Positions 48,462-59,123 of a stretch of 64,000 nt of DNA are shown one piece after another. Each line of letters opens with the position of its first letter. Position 1 is the first letter of the stretch. The notes under the pieces were generated by a model. That model saw nothing but the letters and a program-made list of their open reading frames with translations, had not been told where the DNA came from and ran no database searches. The position numbers and the translations under genes are program-made. The stretch is taken from positions 1-64,000 of the forward strand of contig PDNB01000069.1 in the NCBI GenBank assembly GCA_002573585.1. The letters run 5' to 3'. The stretch comes from Helicocarpus griseus UAMH5409 (taxonomy: Eukaryota; Ascomycota; Eurotiomycetes; Onygenales; Ajellomycetaceae).

Positions 48462-49259
48462 TTACTTCTTCCATTTCAAAACCTCCGTACTAGAATACAT
48501 ACTAGGCCTCAACCCGTAGCCATTGTTACCCATTATTTCCAACCACGTATAAGCATCACACTTGTAATAAATCGGCCTCTCTCCCTCCCCCGTCCGAAAC
48601 AAACTCAGCTCCTTCATCCTCACAAGAACACGCCAAATTTCCTCCTTATCCGCAAAATCCGCGGTATACACGCATATAAGTCTTGGTGGAGCCGTAGCTC
48701 CGGGTCCCGAGTTACCCCCATCCGTCGCAACCTTCGCACCTATTCCCAGCTGGCCCTTAGCCGTTGCCTCTGCCACAATCCTCCACACCCTATCAACAGT
48801 CTTGACAGACGGGAATAGCATCCATTTTCCCGATAGGATCTTGTTGGTGCGGGCTGTTTCGAGGATGTCTACCTCGAGCTTCTTTCGTTCCACAGTGATC
48901 TTTCGCTCCAAGGCTGACTGCGGTTGGTCTCTATATTCGGCGCGCAGGGCAGATGTCTTTTCTCTGAAAGCGCGGAGAAGCTGTGCCCCACGTCCAATGT
49001 GATTGCCAATGTCTTCTCTGGTATGCGGTGAGGGGTCGGGCCTGGCGCGTTGTATGAGCCAAATCCATGGACCAACGGAGGCCGCCGTGGTGGTGCTTGG
49101 CGGCAGGCGGGTGAGAAATTGGGAGACAGTTTCCGATTGCTGGCGGTAAGCTGGCGGGCGTTTGGTGGTGGTATCTCCTTCTTCATCATATTGTTCATCT
49201 TCTTTGTGATCTACATCTGTCATCTCCACGTCCATGTCCTTATCCATGTTACGCTGCAT
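48462..49259 (-). CDS. DUF1917 (UPF0696/BLES03-like) protein
   Basis: Intronless, 265 aa. An acidic N-terminal 30 residues (Asp/Glu-rich) is followed by a DUF1917 domain: GPWIWLIQRARP, then a helix of charged residues, ILSGKWMLFPSVKTVDRVWRIVAEAT, and the C-terminal PIYYKCDAYTWLEIMGNNGYGLRPSMYSS. The same domain is in human C11orf68 (BLES03), whose structure resembles eIF4E-like folds; no function is established. The fungal family is conserved but uncharacterised. It diverges from dph7. Confidence 0.85.
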   Translation of the reverse strand: MQRNMDKDMDVEMTDVDHKEDEQYDEEGDTTTKRPPAYRQQSETVSQFLTRLPPSTTTAASVGPWIWLIQRARPDPSPHTREDIGNHIGRGAQLLRAFREKTSALRAEYRDQPQSALERKITVERKKLEVDILETARTNKILSGKWMLFPSVKTVDRVWRIVAEATAKGQLGIGAKVATDGGNSGPGATAPPRLICVYTADFADKEEIWRVLVRMKELSLFRTGEGERPIYYKCDAYTWLEIMGNNGYGLRPSMYSSTEVLKWKK

Positions 49260-50039
49260 GATTGCTATTGTTGATAGAGATTTGGGATGTGTGACAGTCC
49301 AGTAATGGCGAGGCTGAAGCTGGAGATTTGATGCTCAAATTCCGCTACTTGGTCTTCATCGCCTGTTGAGCAAATGTTAGAATATAACTTATCATGATCT
49401 CATTAATCATGATAGAGGATCGTACTCAACCTACCGTAGAAGCTCGATTCATCAGAAAAGTAACCATCCCCAGAGTCTTTTGGGAAACAGTTCCGCGTCC
49501 TGCTTTGGCGCATGATGTCCCATCGGAGATGATTATTAATTTATGCAGACCCCTCATCAGCTGCATGCAGCCATTCACGGCCAGGTTCGTATTTTCAAAC
49601 ATCAGCTCCAACCTCGCAAGACATGCTAGCAACTTCTGCGGTGTTATTTTCCATGCCTTATGTAAAATGTGTTGATCGCCCAAAATTTGGAACTCACTGA
49701 TATTAAGCGTGGCTCTAGGCGCTAGACGCCCCGCAAATCCCAGATTATCGGGGCAGCATAGCCCAATTGCATGCTTGATGTTTAGGCCTTTGCGGGCGAA
49801 GGTCTGGTTCCTGTCAAACAAACATCTCGTGGGATATCGAATCCTTAAAAATTTATATATATTCAACGTCCCCCCAGCAGCCCCACCTGCCAACAGAAAA
49901 TCAATGTTCAACTTGAATAATTCAATATTGATATCGCGTAGATGAGCTCATAAGCTCATAAGCTCATCATATCTGCATATAAATATCTGCTTCTTTGCTC
50001 ACTAAATTTTGCATTGATACTACTGTCCCGCCATCCACC
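49260..50039. other. divergent spacer DUF1917-dph7
   Basis: 780 bases without a supportable gene; frames of 78-161 codons lie on both strands over the same bases (49394-49945) and have no domain. The AGCTCATA repeat lies 70 bases before the dph7 start. Confidence 0.5.
49941..49968. repeat. AGCTCATA triplet with inverted ends
   Basis: A 28-nt stretch with three copies of an AGCTCAT word at 9-10 nt spacing and with outer arms GATGAGCT / AGCTCATC that are exact inverted copies. It sits ~72 bases upstream of the dph7 start codon, so a regulatory or leader-hairpin role is possible but unproven. Confidence 0.5.
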
Positions 50040-51449
50040 ATGACGGCTATCCAAACCCCCCAGTCACTAGATACAATCTTCCTCGACCAACCCCCCAGCT
50101 GTCTGGAATTCTGTCCCGAGGCACCCGATTATTTTGTTATAGGGACATATCTGCTCTCTGAGTCTTCGTCCAATGATTCCAGTGGCCCGCAACAAACCAA
50201 AACGGGGAGCATACAGCTGTTCATACTAGATCCTGAATCTTATCAACTGTAGGTCTTACGATCACATAAATGTATTACACACATACACACGTATATACAT
50301 TACTCCTGAACTGTTCTATATTAACCTGTAAATGTGTAGAAGTTACATCCATGCTAATAAAATCACAGCACCCAAATCCACAAAACCCCCCTTCCCCAGG
50401 CCGTCTTCGACCTACACTTCTCCCCGCGCGACCCAACCCTGCTCGCAATCGCCACAAGCGCAGCATCTGTCTCTCTATACCGGCTCGAAACTTGCTCCTC
50501 AGCATCAACCCCTACCGGGCTAACCCACCAAACCACAATTCCTGTTCACGAAGACCCCAGCATCCCCGCCCTATTTCTCTCCTGGCTCCCGCCACCACCA
50601 GGATCTCATGATATTGAGCATGCAAAGCCATGCACAGATATCGATGGCTTCGCCGTCTCCTTCTCAGACGGCCAGGTCTCCATCTTCCACACTAACCCGC
50701 CCTCCCACAGCTTCTCTAAAGAATCACTGACGGAGATAGCCTTACCAGGCGAGCCTATAGAGGTTTGGTATACGGCTTTTCATCTCCGGCAGAACGGATC
50801 GTTGGCTGGTAAAGGGTATCCCATGCTATTCTCCGGAGACGATTTTGGCAGTTTGCGCGTGCACGAGTTCGCTGGAGACGGTGATGATGAGGATCAGGGT
50901 GAGGGAGAAAGCCCACAGTCCCCCGCGCAGACGAGAGCGGTTAGTGATCGCGGTAGGAACCATGGGGCTGGTGTCACGGCCATTCTTCCGCTGTTTACAA
51001 GTGACAGTTGGGAGACAATACTGCTTACGGGCAGCTATGATGAGTATCTTCGCGTGTATGGGTATGCGGGACGGGGCCAGGTTTTGGCGGAGGAGAGGCT
51101 GGGTGGTGGAGTTTGGAGGTTGAAGGTTATTGATGAGGAGGGTCCGGACGTGAAGACGGGGCAACGCTCGTACTTGGTTCTTGCGAGTTGTATGCATGCT
51201 GGGACGAGGATTGTGAAGGTCACATATTCTGCTGCTGGGGAGGGAGAGGGCAAGTGGGAGATTGAAGTGCTGGCACAGTTTACGGAGCATGAGAGTATGA
51301 ATTACGCATCAGATGTGCGAAAGGGTAGAGGCGGAGGTGAAGTTGACGGTGGTCCATCTCGGCAAAATGAGGAAGACTCGTTTCCGCTGCTTTGCGTTTC
51401 GAGCAGTTTCTACGATAAGAGGGTCTGCGTGTGGAAAGTAAAGGTTTGA
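50040..51449 (+). CDS. dph7: diphthine methyltransferase (Dph7/Rrt2) WD40 protein
   Basis: Two exons (50040-50248, 50369-51449), 1,290 nt, 429 aa. The start MTAIQTPQSLDTIFLDQPPSCLEFCP and the strand pattern of a WD40 propeller fit Dph7; recognisable pieces are VFDLHFSPRDPTLLAIATSAASV, PMLFSGDDFGSLRVHE, WETILLTGSYDEYLRVYG and the closing LCVSSSFYDKRVCVWKV. Dph7 removes the methyl ester from methylated diphthine on eEF2 before the final amidation, a step in diphthamide synthesis. The intron donor is GTAGGT and the acceptor CACAG; exon 2 has no ATG near its start, which is why an internal Met can mislead gene callers. Identity is good. Confidence 0.88.
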
Positions 51450-51764
51450 TGAGGGGTTAAATAATCCTTTGACTGGTCTGTGTCCTGAGTGGAAGTTGAT
51501 GGGTAATTACTAGAGAAGGAAGCAGATCAAGCAACTTGATATGGGGGGTCATGGATAAATGAGTATCATCTATTAGCGGACAAAAGCAATAAACGGATAA
51601 GGGACGCTCGGAAACACAAGGAAAAAGAATCAGGAAAATCAACAGAGGTTGGACGGCGTGAGTGTAATATATTGTACACTATCATCTCCAGCATTTCCCA
51701 TTGAACAACCAAGATAGGAACATCAAATGAGCAACAGGAGAAACGAAACATGCAGAAATCGTAA
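51450..51764. other. convergent spacer dph7-rpn12
   Basis: 315 bases shared by two 3' ends. No gene. Confidence 0.7.
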
Positions 51765-52709
51765 CTACACGATCGTTTCCAACTCCCTCGCATAGCCAAC
51801 AGCGTTCTCGATTATCGAACCGCTGGCGCCCTTCTCTGCTTGTTCTGTTTGTGCTGCTTCCGCTTGGGGGAAGTATATTCTCCCATCTCTGAGAATCCAG
51901 CCACGAGCTTGCGCGAATTCGACAACAGCACCTTCGGAGTCGAGGAATAATAAGTTTTTGGCGTTGGATATGGGGAGAGATGGGTAAGCCTTTTCAGAAC
52001 AGTCGGCGATTTCACTTCGGATTGTGCCAACAAGAACCTTTGAATGTAACATTAGTGGTGACATCCTCAACGATAAAGAAGCCATAACAATCATGAACGG
52101 ATATAGTATCCAGATATTAGGGAACTGGGATTAACATACCGAGGAGAATATCCCAAAATCCTCCGACGGCACTCTCTCCGACTTCGTCTCCCGCCACACT
52201 TTATCATAACTTCCTTCCATCAGACTCCTCTCTAACTCAACCGGATACTTGATATATGGATCATCCTCAACCCTATGCCCCTTCAATGACGCTTCAACTA
52301 CCAGGCCCTCCAGCACAGTATGGAAATCCGTATTATTGCCAATACTCAATAAAAACAGCAGATACAGCCCCGTAATCTTGCTTCGTTGGCTCGTGTTCAA
52401 ATTTAGTTGCTGCACAGAGTGTGTAGCCTGCAAATGTCTCTCGGTGTCGTAGAATGGTTGTAATTGCTGGTAGTATCTGGTGAAAGAGGCGTAGTCTTCC
52501 TGGCGGAGGGAGGTGATGGCGCCTAGTTCTAGCACTTCGCGCGCGAGAGAGATGAGTTGGGGAGCGGTTGACGGAGTAGGAATAAGGGCGTTCAGTTGAA
52601 GGAGGGCTCGCTTTGCGCGGCTTAAAAGGGCGGTGGCTGCTGGGAGCTGCTTTTTTTGGAGGCTGCTCTGAAGCTCTGTGATGAGCGTTGATAGCTCGTC
52701 GTATGCCAT
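51765..52709 (-). CDS. rpn12: 26S proteasome regulatory subunit Rpn12
   Basis: Two exons (52140-52709, 51765-52037), 843 nt, 280 aa, near the usual 270. The N-terminal helical repeats start MAYDELSTLITELQSSLQKK; the C-terminal CSN8/PSMD8/EIF3K-type winged-helix region includes VLVGTIRSEIADCSEKAYPSL and ISNAKNLLFLDSEGAVVEFAQARGW. Rpn12 is a lid subunit whose C-terminal helix controls lid-base joining. The 102-nt intron has GTATGT and a CAAAG acceptor. A palindromic TCACGTGA lies ~232 bases upstream of the start. Confidence 0.93.
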
Positions 52710-53283
52710 AGTAGTGAGGATGAGGGCGGTGTTTGATGTGAAGAAAGTTATTGAGAGAAGTCTGTTAGAAATTTAAATCAGTTTGAGATGTGTAATGCGC
52801 CAAGGTATAGCAGGAAGATGGAGATGGAGAGAGATGTATGTTGTCAGGTAGCTGGAAACAGGTTTCTCCAGCGCTGACGAGAGCGTCCATGATGTCTGTT
52901 GCTCCCGCATAAACATTTGTCCGCATACCGAGCAATGTGATCACGTGATATATGAGCTCCGCCCATTGAAGACCTCGGGTGGTTGCTTCAATTACACCAC
53001 CAGAGTATGAAAGTAATAAAGTACTCTTTTTTTGTTCATTAGTTATGTGTTGTCGTACGTAATTTAGGCATTTTCATTATGATTTCGTTATTGTACTTCA
53101 TCCCGAGGCGGGATCAGAATACGCTAAGAACTAGTAGCCCTCCGCCCATTGCACCGCTCTAGATGGACCAACTTCAAATTGGTGGCAGTCTTTGCACCCA
53201 AAACAATTGCGCCGGAAAATGCGCCAAGTCAAATCTTAAAAAAAAAATAAAAAAAAATCATCAAAAGTAAACCGCCAGTCTCA
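52710..53283. other. rpn12 promoter and sedolisin 3' flank
   Basis: 574 bases without a gene. A TCACGTGA element is at 52941-52948, and an A-rich run near 53238-53265 lies just beyond the sedolisin stop. Confidence 0.6.
52941..52948. promoter_or_regulatory. TCACGTGA palindrome upstream of rpn12
   Basis: Perfect palindromic octamer with a CACGTG core, a typical bHLH binding site, 232 bases before the rpn12 start codon. Binding is inferred from sequence only. Confidence 0.4.
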
Positions 53284-55245
53284 TCATAAATCCTTCACAA
53301 GCTTCGCCAACGCCGCAAAGTCCGGTGTACCTAATCCCGTCACTGGATCCCATCCAACTGTCGCATTCCACCCAGCACCGGGCACATGTGGCGTAGGCAG
53401 ACCGGAACTTCTGGATGTGCCTTTACAACCCTCCGAGACGCCAGTGACAATATCGTTAAAGCCAGCGCCTTTCAGGGCGTAAAGGAGCGGGTTGAGAAAT
53501 CCGAGTACGGGCTTTCCTTCAGCTAGACGCATGGAGTTTAGGATGCTGATTATCGCCGCGAATACGGGTGCAGCAGCGCTGTAGTAGATAGTTAGTGTTG
53601 GTTCGTAATTTTTAGGCAAGAAGAATGAATAGGGGAGAGGAGAGAGGAGAGAGAAGAGAGAATGTTAGCTGCCAAAAGAGACAAGGAAATTTTAAACTAC
53701 AAAGCTGGTGTGCGGGTAATGGGACCACTTCACGAACCTCGTTCCTGATGTATGAGCTACTTCGCCCTTATCAACCACCTGAAAATCTCCCGACTGTGCT
53801 GCAACATCTGGAAAACCTCGGCCCGCGGGGTTATAGAGGCCGTCCCATCGATTGCCCAATTGGTTCAAAAATCGCGAAACAACATCGTCTTGGTATGCAG
53901 GACGGGGATACCGGTCAGAGAATCCCCCTGAGGAGAAAGATACTGCGTACTCCGGATCGGTGCCGTGTGTTCCGCCAACAGATGTCACGAATGGACAGGT
54001 AGCTGGGAAAATGGGGTCGAATCGTGTGGTATTCTTGCCATCATTAGATTGACAGGAGCTCCCAGCTCCGGAATCTCCGCTTGCGAATATTACTGAGACT
54101 CCTCGTGCGCCTAGCTGGGCAAATAAATTGCACACGGTACTCGCGTATTTCTCGGGTACGGTTCGTTCATTTTCACCGTATGAAGTGGTAAGAACAGCAG
54201 GCAAATCTTCATCCGAGACGCCTAGTAAGTGGTGCAATTGGTCCAAGTACGGCTCGTTCGAGTTTTCGTTTATATTGGGCAAGTCCAGATCCGGTACCAT
54301 TGGCGCACGCCCTTTGGTGCTGTAGAATATCGAGGTGGCGTTGGACAGGGAAATTGCGTACTGGACATCCAAGCTGGCCTCGATAGACTTCCGACTTGAA
54401 TTTTGCAAATTCAGACCCCCGTTGATCGACGCCACCGCAAAAGAAGTCCCACTCAGCTGTGGAGCGTACCATTTCAGAAACAAATCGAAGTCACTATATC
54501 TAGCGTACTGGTCAAGATAACCCGAGATGCCAAGTTTGTTACGAGGGTCCGGAGTAGCCGTGGCATCTCCCATATTATAAATTTTGCGAATGCATGCCGG
54601 GGTGATGGTGCGACTGCAGTTGACGGTTGAAAAGCAATCGTCCGGCGGACGGAGGCTAAACTCAACATTGGTTATGTGATTGTTGTCTGGTTGCGGTTGG
54701 CGAAATCTCGTTGTAGGTTGAATCATGTGTACATAGGGAGAGATTTTATGGGGTACACAGTACTGCAGAGTTCGAATTATCCGGTCGTTGCCAACTGAAT
54801 TGGAGAAGTAGTAGAATTTCGTCTGCAGGAGCTTTTCTGCTTGAGCCACAGAAATTGCAAAATTGATCCAATCGCCTTGGTCCTGGACACTCGTTTTGGA
54901 AATACCTTCTCTATCCAGCCATGACAGAATGGCCTCCGATACGTGGAATGGAGGTTTTAAGATTTGCTTGACCTGATCCCTCTTCATATGTTGGCCGTAA
55001 TTTGAGTGACCAGGAGTAGATAGGTCAAGAACCTTCTGCTCAAATACCGCCGCATTTTCCTGCGTAACAGCAAGACGAAATTGTATAAGGGTGTCATCTG
55101 GGGGTTCTTCTTGTTGTGTCCATCCTAGCGGAACAGAACTAAGCTGCTCAATTGGATCGCAACCAGTAGGTGGAAATTCCGAGTAACCAAAGGTTGGTAG
55201 AGCGAGCGCGAAGGCCCCAATCAAGCCTGGTATAAGGGAACGCAT
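53284..55245 (-). CDS. secreted sedolisin-family tripeptidyl peptidase
   Basis: Two exons (53738-55245, 53284-53578), 1,803 nt, 600 aa. A signal peptide (MRSLIPGLIGAFALALPTFG, cleavage likely near 22) is followed by a pro-kumamolisin domain (~35-180) and the S53 catalytic domain. Catalytic residues: Glu289 and Asp293 (SIEASLDVQYA), Asp391 of the oxyanion hole (FASGDSGAG) and Ser503 (GTSAAAPVF); the C-terminal calcium site has DIVTG and WDPVTGLGTPDF. These acid proteases remove tripeptides from the N-termini of extracellular proteins and are secreted for nutrition. The single intron splits the active-site Ser codon (AG|C). The sequence is full length with no lesion. Which of the fungal SED paralogues it is cannot be told. 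Confidence 0.93.
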
Positions 55246-56294
55246 TCGTAACTGCTAACGAATAAGTCGGAGAATTATTGAACACAGCTTTTTAGAAAAA
55301 GAAACATATGGAAAATATGTAGCTTTTGACATTTGGCGACGCTATTTATACCTTTTGAGAACTGCGAAAGAGATATGCTGAATTCCTAGGGAATGAGAAA
55401 AGTGACCGGCAGTGAAGTGTATACGGTCAATTTGAGTCGTAGAACATGGAAGTCCCGCCATAAAACGCCAACAAAGGGATCTTGACTTGCAAAAGGCGGA
55501 AGGGTGATAAAAGTAGTAGTACTTATTAAACGCCGTACAGCAAGGGACAAGGTGCGCCAGAATTAGATATTCGGAAATTTAAAGTGATATCAAAGAGGTG
55601 CCAAATTTCCTCACCCCACCGGGAAGGAAGCGGAGAAGCGCATTTCGAATCCCGCAACTGGGAATTGGCTAGCTCTGAGTGCAAAGCATTTTAATTAATA
55701 TCCCGCCAAGGGTATATAGCGCCGCATATGAACGTATATTCCTATTGGTCAGTTCGATAGCTTACAAGCAAAGAGCTTGGTTATTATTCATCCGGAAAAT
55801 ACTGATGCAAGATCAGCCCTTGATATTTAGTGAAAGTCCCTCCCAGTGGGTGGTCTGACACAGAACAGGCAAAGGAGTCTTGCCAGGATCGTGGTCGACA
55901 ATTTCGAGGAGATGAGATCAGACAGCTTGATGGACCACATCAGATTTGCCCAGCAATACGATTTCCGAATGAATGCGCCCCAAGACTCCTTTTACGCGAC
56001 TGTTTATTAATTCTTGCCTGAAGTAACCCTAAACAGAGTATTTGGTTAGCGGCGGCTTCTTGTCGAACCGTGGTTGCTTTCGGGGATGCAGCATTGCAGC
56101 CAAGTTTGCAGGTCTCTGGCCGCCGTGGCCGGGTCCAGCCCAAATCTTGCATATTCACATCCTCAAAATAAGAATATTGATCGCCGTTGGGGGAACAGCA
56201 ATTAAGTATACTTAGATGTCAGAGAGACGTGAATTGCTGAATCCGAATAACTTGTCGAGTTGTTTCCGTCCTCAGGTTTGAGAAAACCTCAGTA

Positions 56295-56302
56295 TCACGT
56301 GA
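56295..56302. promoter_or_regulatory. TCACGTGA palindrome upstream of TBCC gene
   Basis: Same octamer as upstream of rpn12, here 486 bases before the TBCC start and about 1 kb from the sedolisin start. Possible bHLH site, sequence evidence only. Confidence 0.35.
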
Positions 56303-56528
56303 CGCAATGGCCCCCCGCGCCGCGATAACTCTGGCTCCGGCCGCCGAGGACAATGCCGCGAGACACGCGACATCCGCGAGAGTTGAACCTCTCCTCATTA
56401 CTACCTATACGAAAGGACCTGATGTCCACAAAGGCCCTATAAGCAATTCAATACTATAAGTAGTATTGTCGTTTGATTGCTGGCTACCCCTGCTTTGTCT
56501 CTCTAATCTCCCGTTATAGCTTGGTGTT

Positions 56529-56572
56529 AATCGCGGAAGTCAACGTTCAAAATCGCGGAAGTCAACGTTCAA
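56529..56572. repeat. exact 22-bp tandem duplication
   Basis: Two adjacent identical 22-bp units with the core TCGCGGAAGTCAACGTTC, about 215 bases before the TBCC start codon. Perfect identity indicates a recent event or selection for a doubled site. Confidence 0.8.
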
Positions 56573-56787
56573 GTTCCCCGCATCTCTTTCCTACCCGCCT
56601 TCACCTCGCAAGTTACCAGCAGCCTACAACGCAATGGGATCCCTGAATGTCCCTTAATTCACGTCTTCATTGAATGTGAACCCGGGGACCGCTTGGCTGA
56701 AGCAATCCAAGTCTGTGCCTACGCCCATACCACAAATCGATTGTCTACGCCATAACCCTTTCAGTACATTGTTCGTGAGCATTCGAA

Positions 56788-58156
56788 ATGTCTTCGCCGG
56801 CGCCCTCAAATGCGCATCAGACTGAGAGTGAAGGCTACGTGCAGAGCAAGACGGAGATCTCTTTAAAAGACCGTTTCTTCCGCTACTTCCAGCATGAGAT
56901 TACAGGTGGGGTTCTGTCTCATGCAGCCCGTCACCCTCATTGTCCGGCGTGCTTCGCTAACCGCAATGTCGATTTGTAGCTCTTCAGGAGCAGATGGATC
57001 GCCTGGGCCACACAGCGTTAATTGGAGGAGAACGCGCTGATGCTATAGATCATTGCCTTGCGGGAATTGCTCGGCTTTCAAGTGAAGTCAAGGATGCTTC
57101 TGCTTCCATTCCCCCGTATGACCAACGGATATATGCCGATGTACGTTACTATGACTAGACGCTTTTTGCCATCAGCTTTATGTGTAATTACACAAAGCAA
57201 TATGCCGTTGTTTATATTCTTTGCGGCTTCTTACACATTATAGGCAATCAAAGCCCTCCAAGACAAACTTGCAGAAGTACGAGCAAGTTTTGCGCCGCGG
57301 TCCAAGTTCTCATTCAAAACCGCTCGCAAAAACCCGTCCGCCCTGTCTTTATCAGAGGCCGCTGAGATAGCCGCTCAGGGACGCCGTCACATCCCTGATT
57401 ACCGATCCAACGATAACTCCATGCAGTCTCCTGGCGGTTTAACCAAGCCGGAGACCAATGGCCTCAACAATTCAGCTATGCCTCCTTCCTCAGCCGGAGA
57501 CTCATCAGTATCCTTGAGTTCGCACACTGGCGTCCACATTGTGCTACCCATATCTGCGTCACATGCCACTGTACCCGCATCAGTAACCTCATTACATCAC
57601 TGCGTTGTGGATATGTCAATTCCTACAGCAGATGGACGACCGTTTGCTGGACTTGTCATAAACGGAGTTACTGAAAGTCTTCTCCTTTGTGGGCAAGTAA
57701 ATGGTGCCGCGCATATCACCGGGGTCAAAAACAGCGTCATAGTTGTGGCATGCCACCAATTCCGGATGCACGATTGCACGGACGTGGATGTCTATCTATG
57801 TTGTTCCAGTAAACCCATTATTGAGGACTGTAGCGGTATCCGGTTTGGCAAGATCCCCGAAATTTATGTACGTTATTTTATACCTGGCTCTCTGTCAATC
57901 CGCTATCCGATTTCATTCATCAGAACTAACCGTAGTTCCTATCTAGGCTCCGGAACATGTAAAAACTGGCAAACAACCAAATCTCTGGGACCAAGCCCAG
58001 GATTTCAAATGGATCAAAGCGGAGCAAAGCCCCAACTGGAAGCTCATAGACGACTCTGAGAGGGTCTCAGATGATATGTGGGTGAACATCCTTCCCGGCG
58101 GACCGGGTATGTCATTGGACGCGATTTTGAAAGCGGTGAAAGTGGTTGGTGCTTGA
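56788..58156 (+). CDS. tubulin-binding cofactor C
   Basis: Four exons (56788-56905, 56980-57140, 57244-57867, 57947-58156), 1,113 nt, 370 aa, all GT-AG and in phase. The N-terminal helical spectrin-like region (LKDRFFRYFQHEITALQEQMDRL ...) is followed by a Ser-rich linker and the TBCC beta-helix domain (~215-330), with VINGVTESLLLCGQVNGAAHITGVKNSVIVVACHQFRMHDCTDVDVYL. The catalytic Arg of the human protein corresponds to the QFRMHDC turn here. Cofactor C acts with D and E as a GTPase-activating protein that releases folded alpha/beta-tubulin. It converges on the AMSH gene. Confidence 0.92.
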
Positions 58157-59123
58157 TGACATTTCCGAATACAGGGATTCATATCAAATAGGAAGGCGGA
58201 TTCGTTATACCCATATATTGATATTTACTCAACTTGAGTAGAAGAAGACGATGAGGTCACGGTACATAGAAGTTTTATGAAGTCACGAACGAGACGATAG
58301 AGTGAACATAATCAATATTTTGAGGGGCCCAACAAATAGGTGTTTCGAACCTCCCATGCTGTGAACTTGCCCTGGTTGGTTATGGCTTTGAATGACTTTG
58401 GGGATGACATTCAGAATATTTTCAATTTTTCATTACCATACCCCCCAGAGAGAACATATTTAAATTCTCTTTCAATCGTTAGCTGCGCAGAACAATCCCC
58501 TTGATACACTGTACATACCCTGGACTTCTGACTTCAGATTTTGAATTTGCACACGTACTCCACGCTGCTATATACGCGGAGACATATAGTTCCAGTTGGT
58601 TATCATTATTGAATTTTAGATGTTGACTTCTGCGTCGTCTTTGCTTATAGTTGGTTCAATTCCTTTGAGAACGGGCATGCTTCCTAGTTAAGTGAAAAAT
58701 TGGAAGTCTTGAAACACTTGAGGATAAGAAGGGGTTAGCAAATTTTCACAAAAGATAATTGTGTCTCCTGACTATAAAAATATTGCAATTTAGCACAGAG
58801 ATATAATGAAAATAGACAGCGCAGGCGTTGAATGCAAAGGATATCTGTAAATTAGAGGCAATTCTAGGGAGAACATATTAAGAACAATACCATCACTGTA
58901 CTAAACAGTGGCTGTGATATAGAACAGAAAGGCCCAGTTGAATGAAAACACACTATCGCCCCCCAAGCCGTTGGCTGAAACCGGGGGTCCGAAATTTGCA
59001 AATGCTTGAATGCACATGACACGTGGCGACGGACTCCAAAAAGCCCAACATCGTAGAAAAAACCGTATATGACCAGCTCTTTGTCAACCAAACAAGAACA
59101 AAGAAACCCGAAAACGAAATCTT
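58157..59123. other. convergent spacer TBCC-AMSH
   Basis: 967 bases without a supported open frame, A+T-rich. Both 3' UTRs lie here. Confidence 0.65.

Larger units (their letters stand above)
55246..56787. other. divergent promoter region, sedolisin and TBCC
   Basis: 1.54 kb with no supported gene. Short frames (for example 55830-56021) are not credible. It contains a TCACGTGA octamer at 56295-56302 and the 22-bp tandem duplication at 56529-56572. Confidence 0.6.

Noticed and set aside
49394..49945. 93- and 161-codon frames before dph7
   Set aside because: Opposite-strand overlap, no domain, and part is the dph7 promoter.
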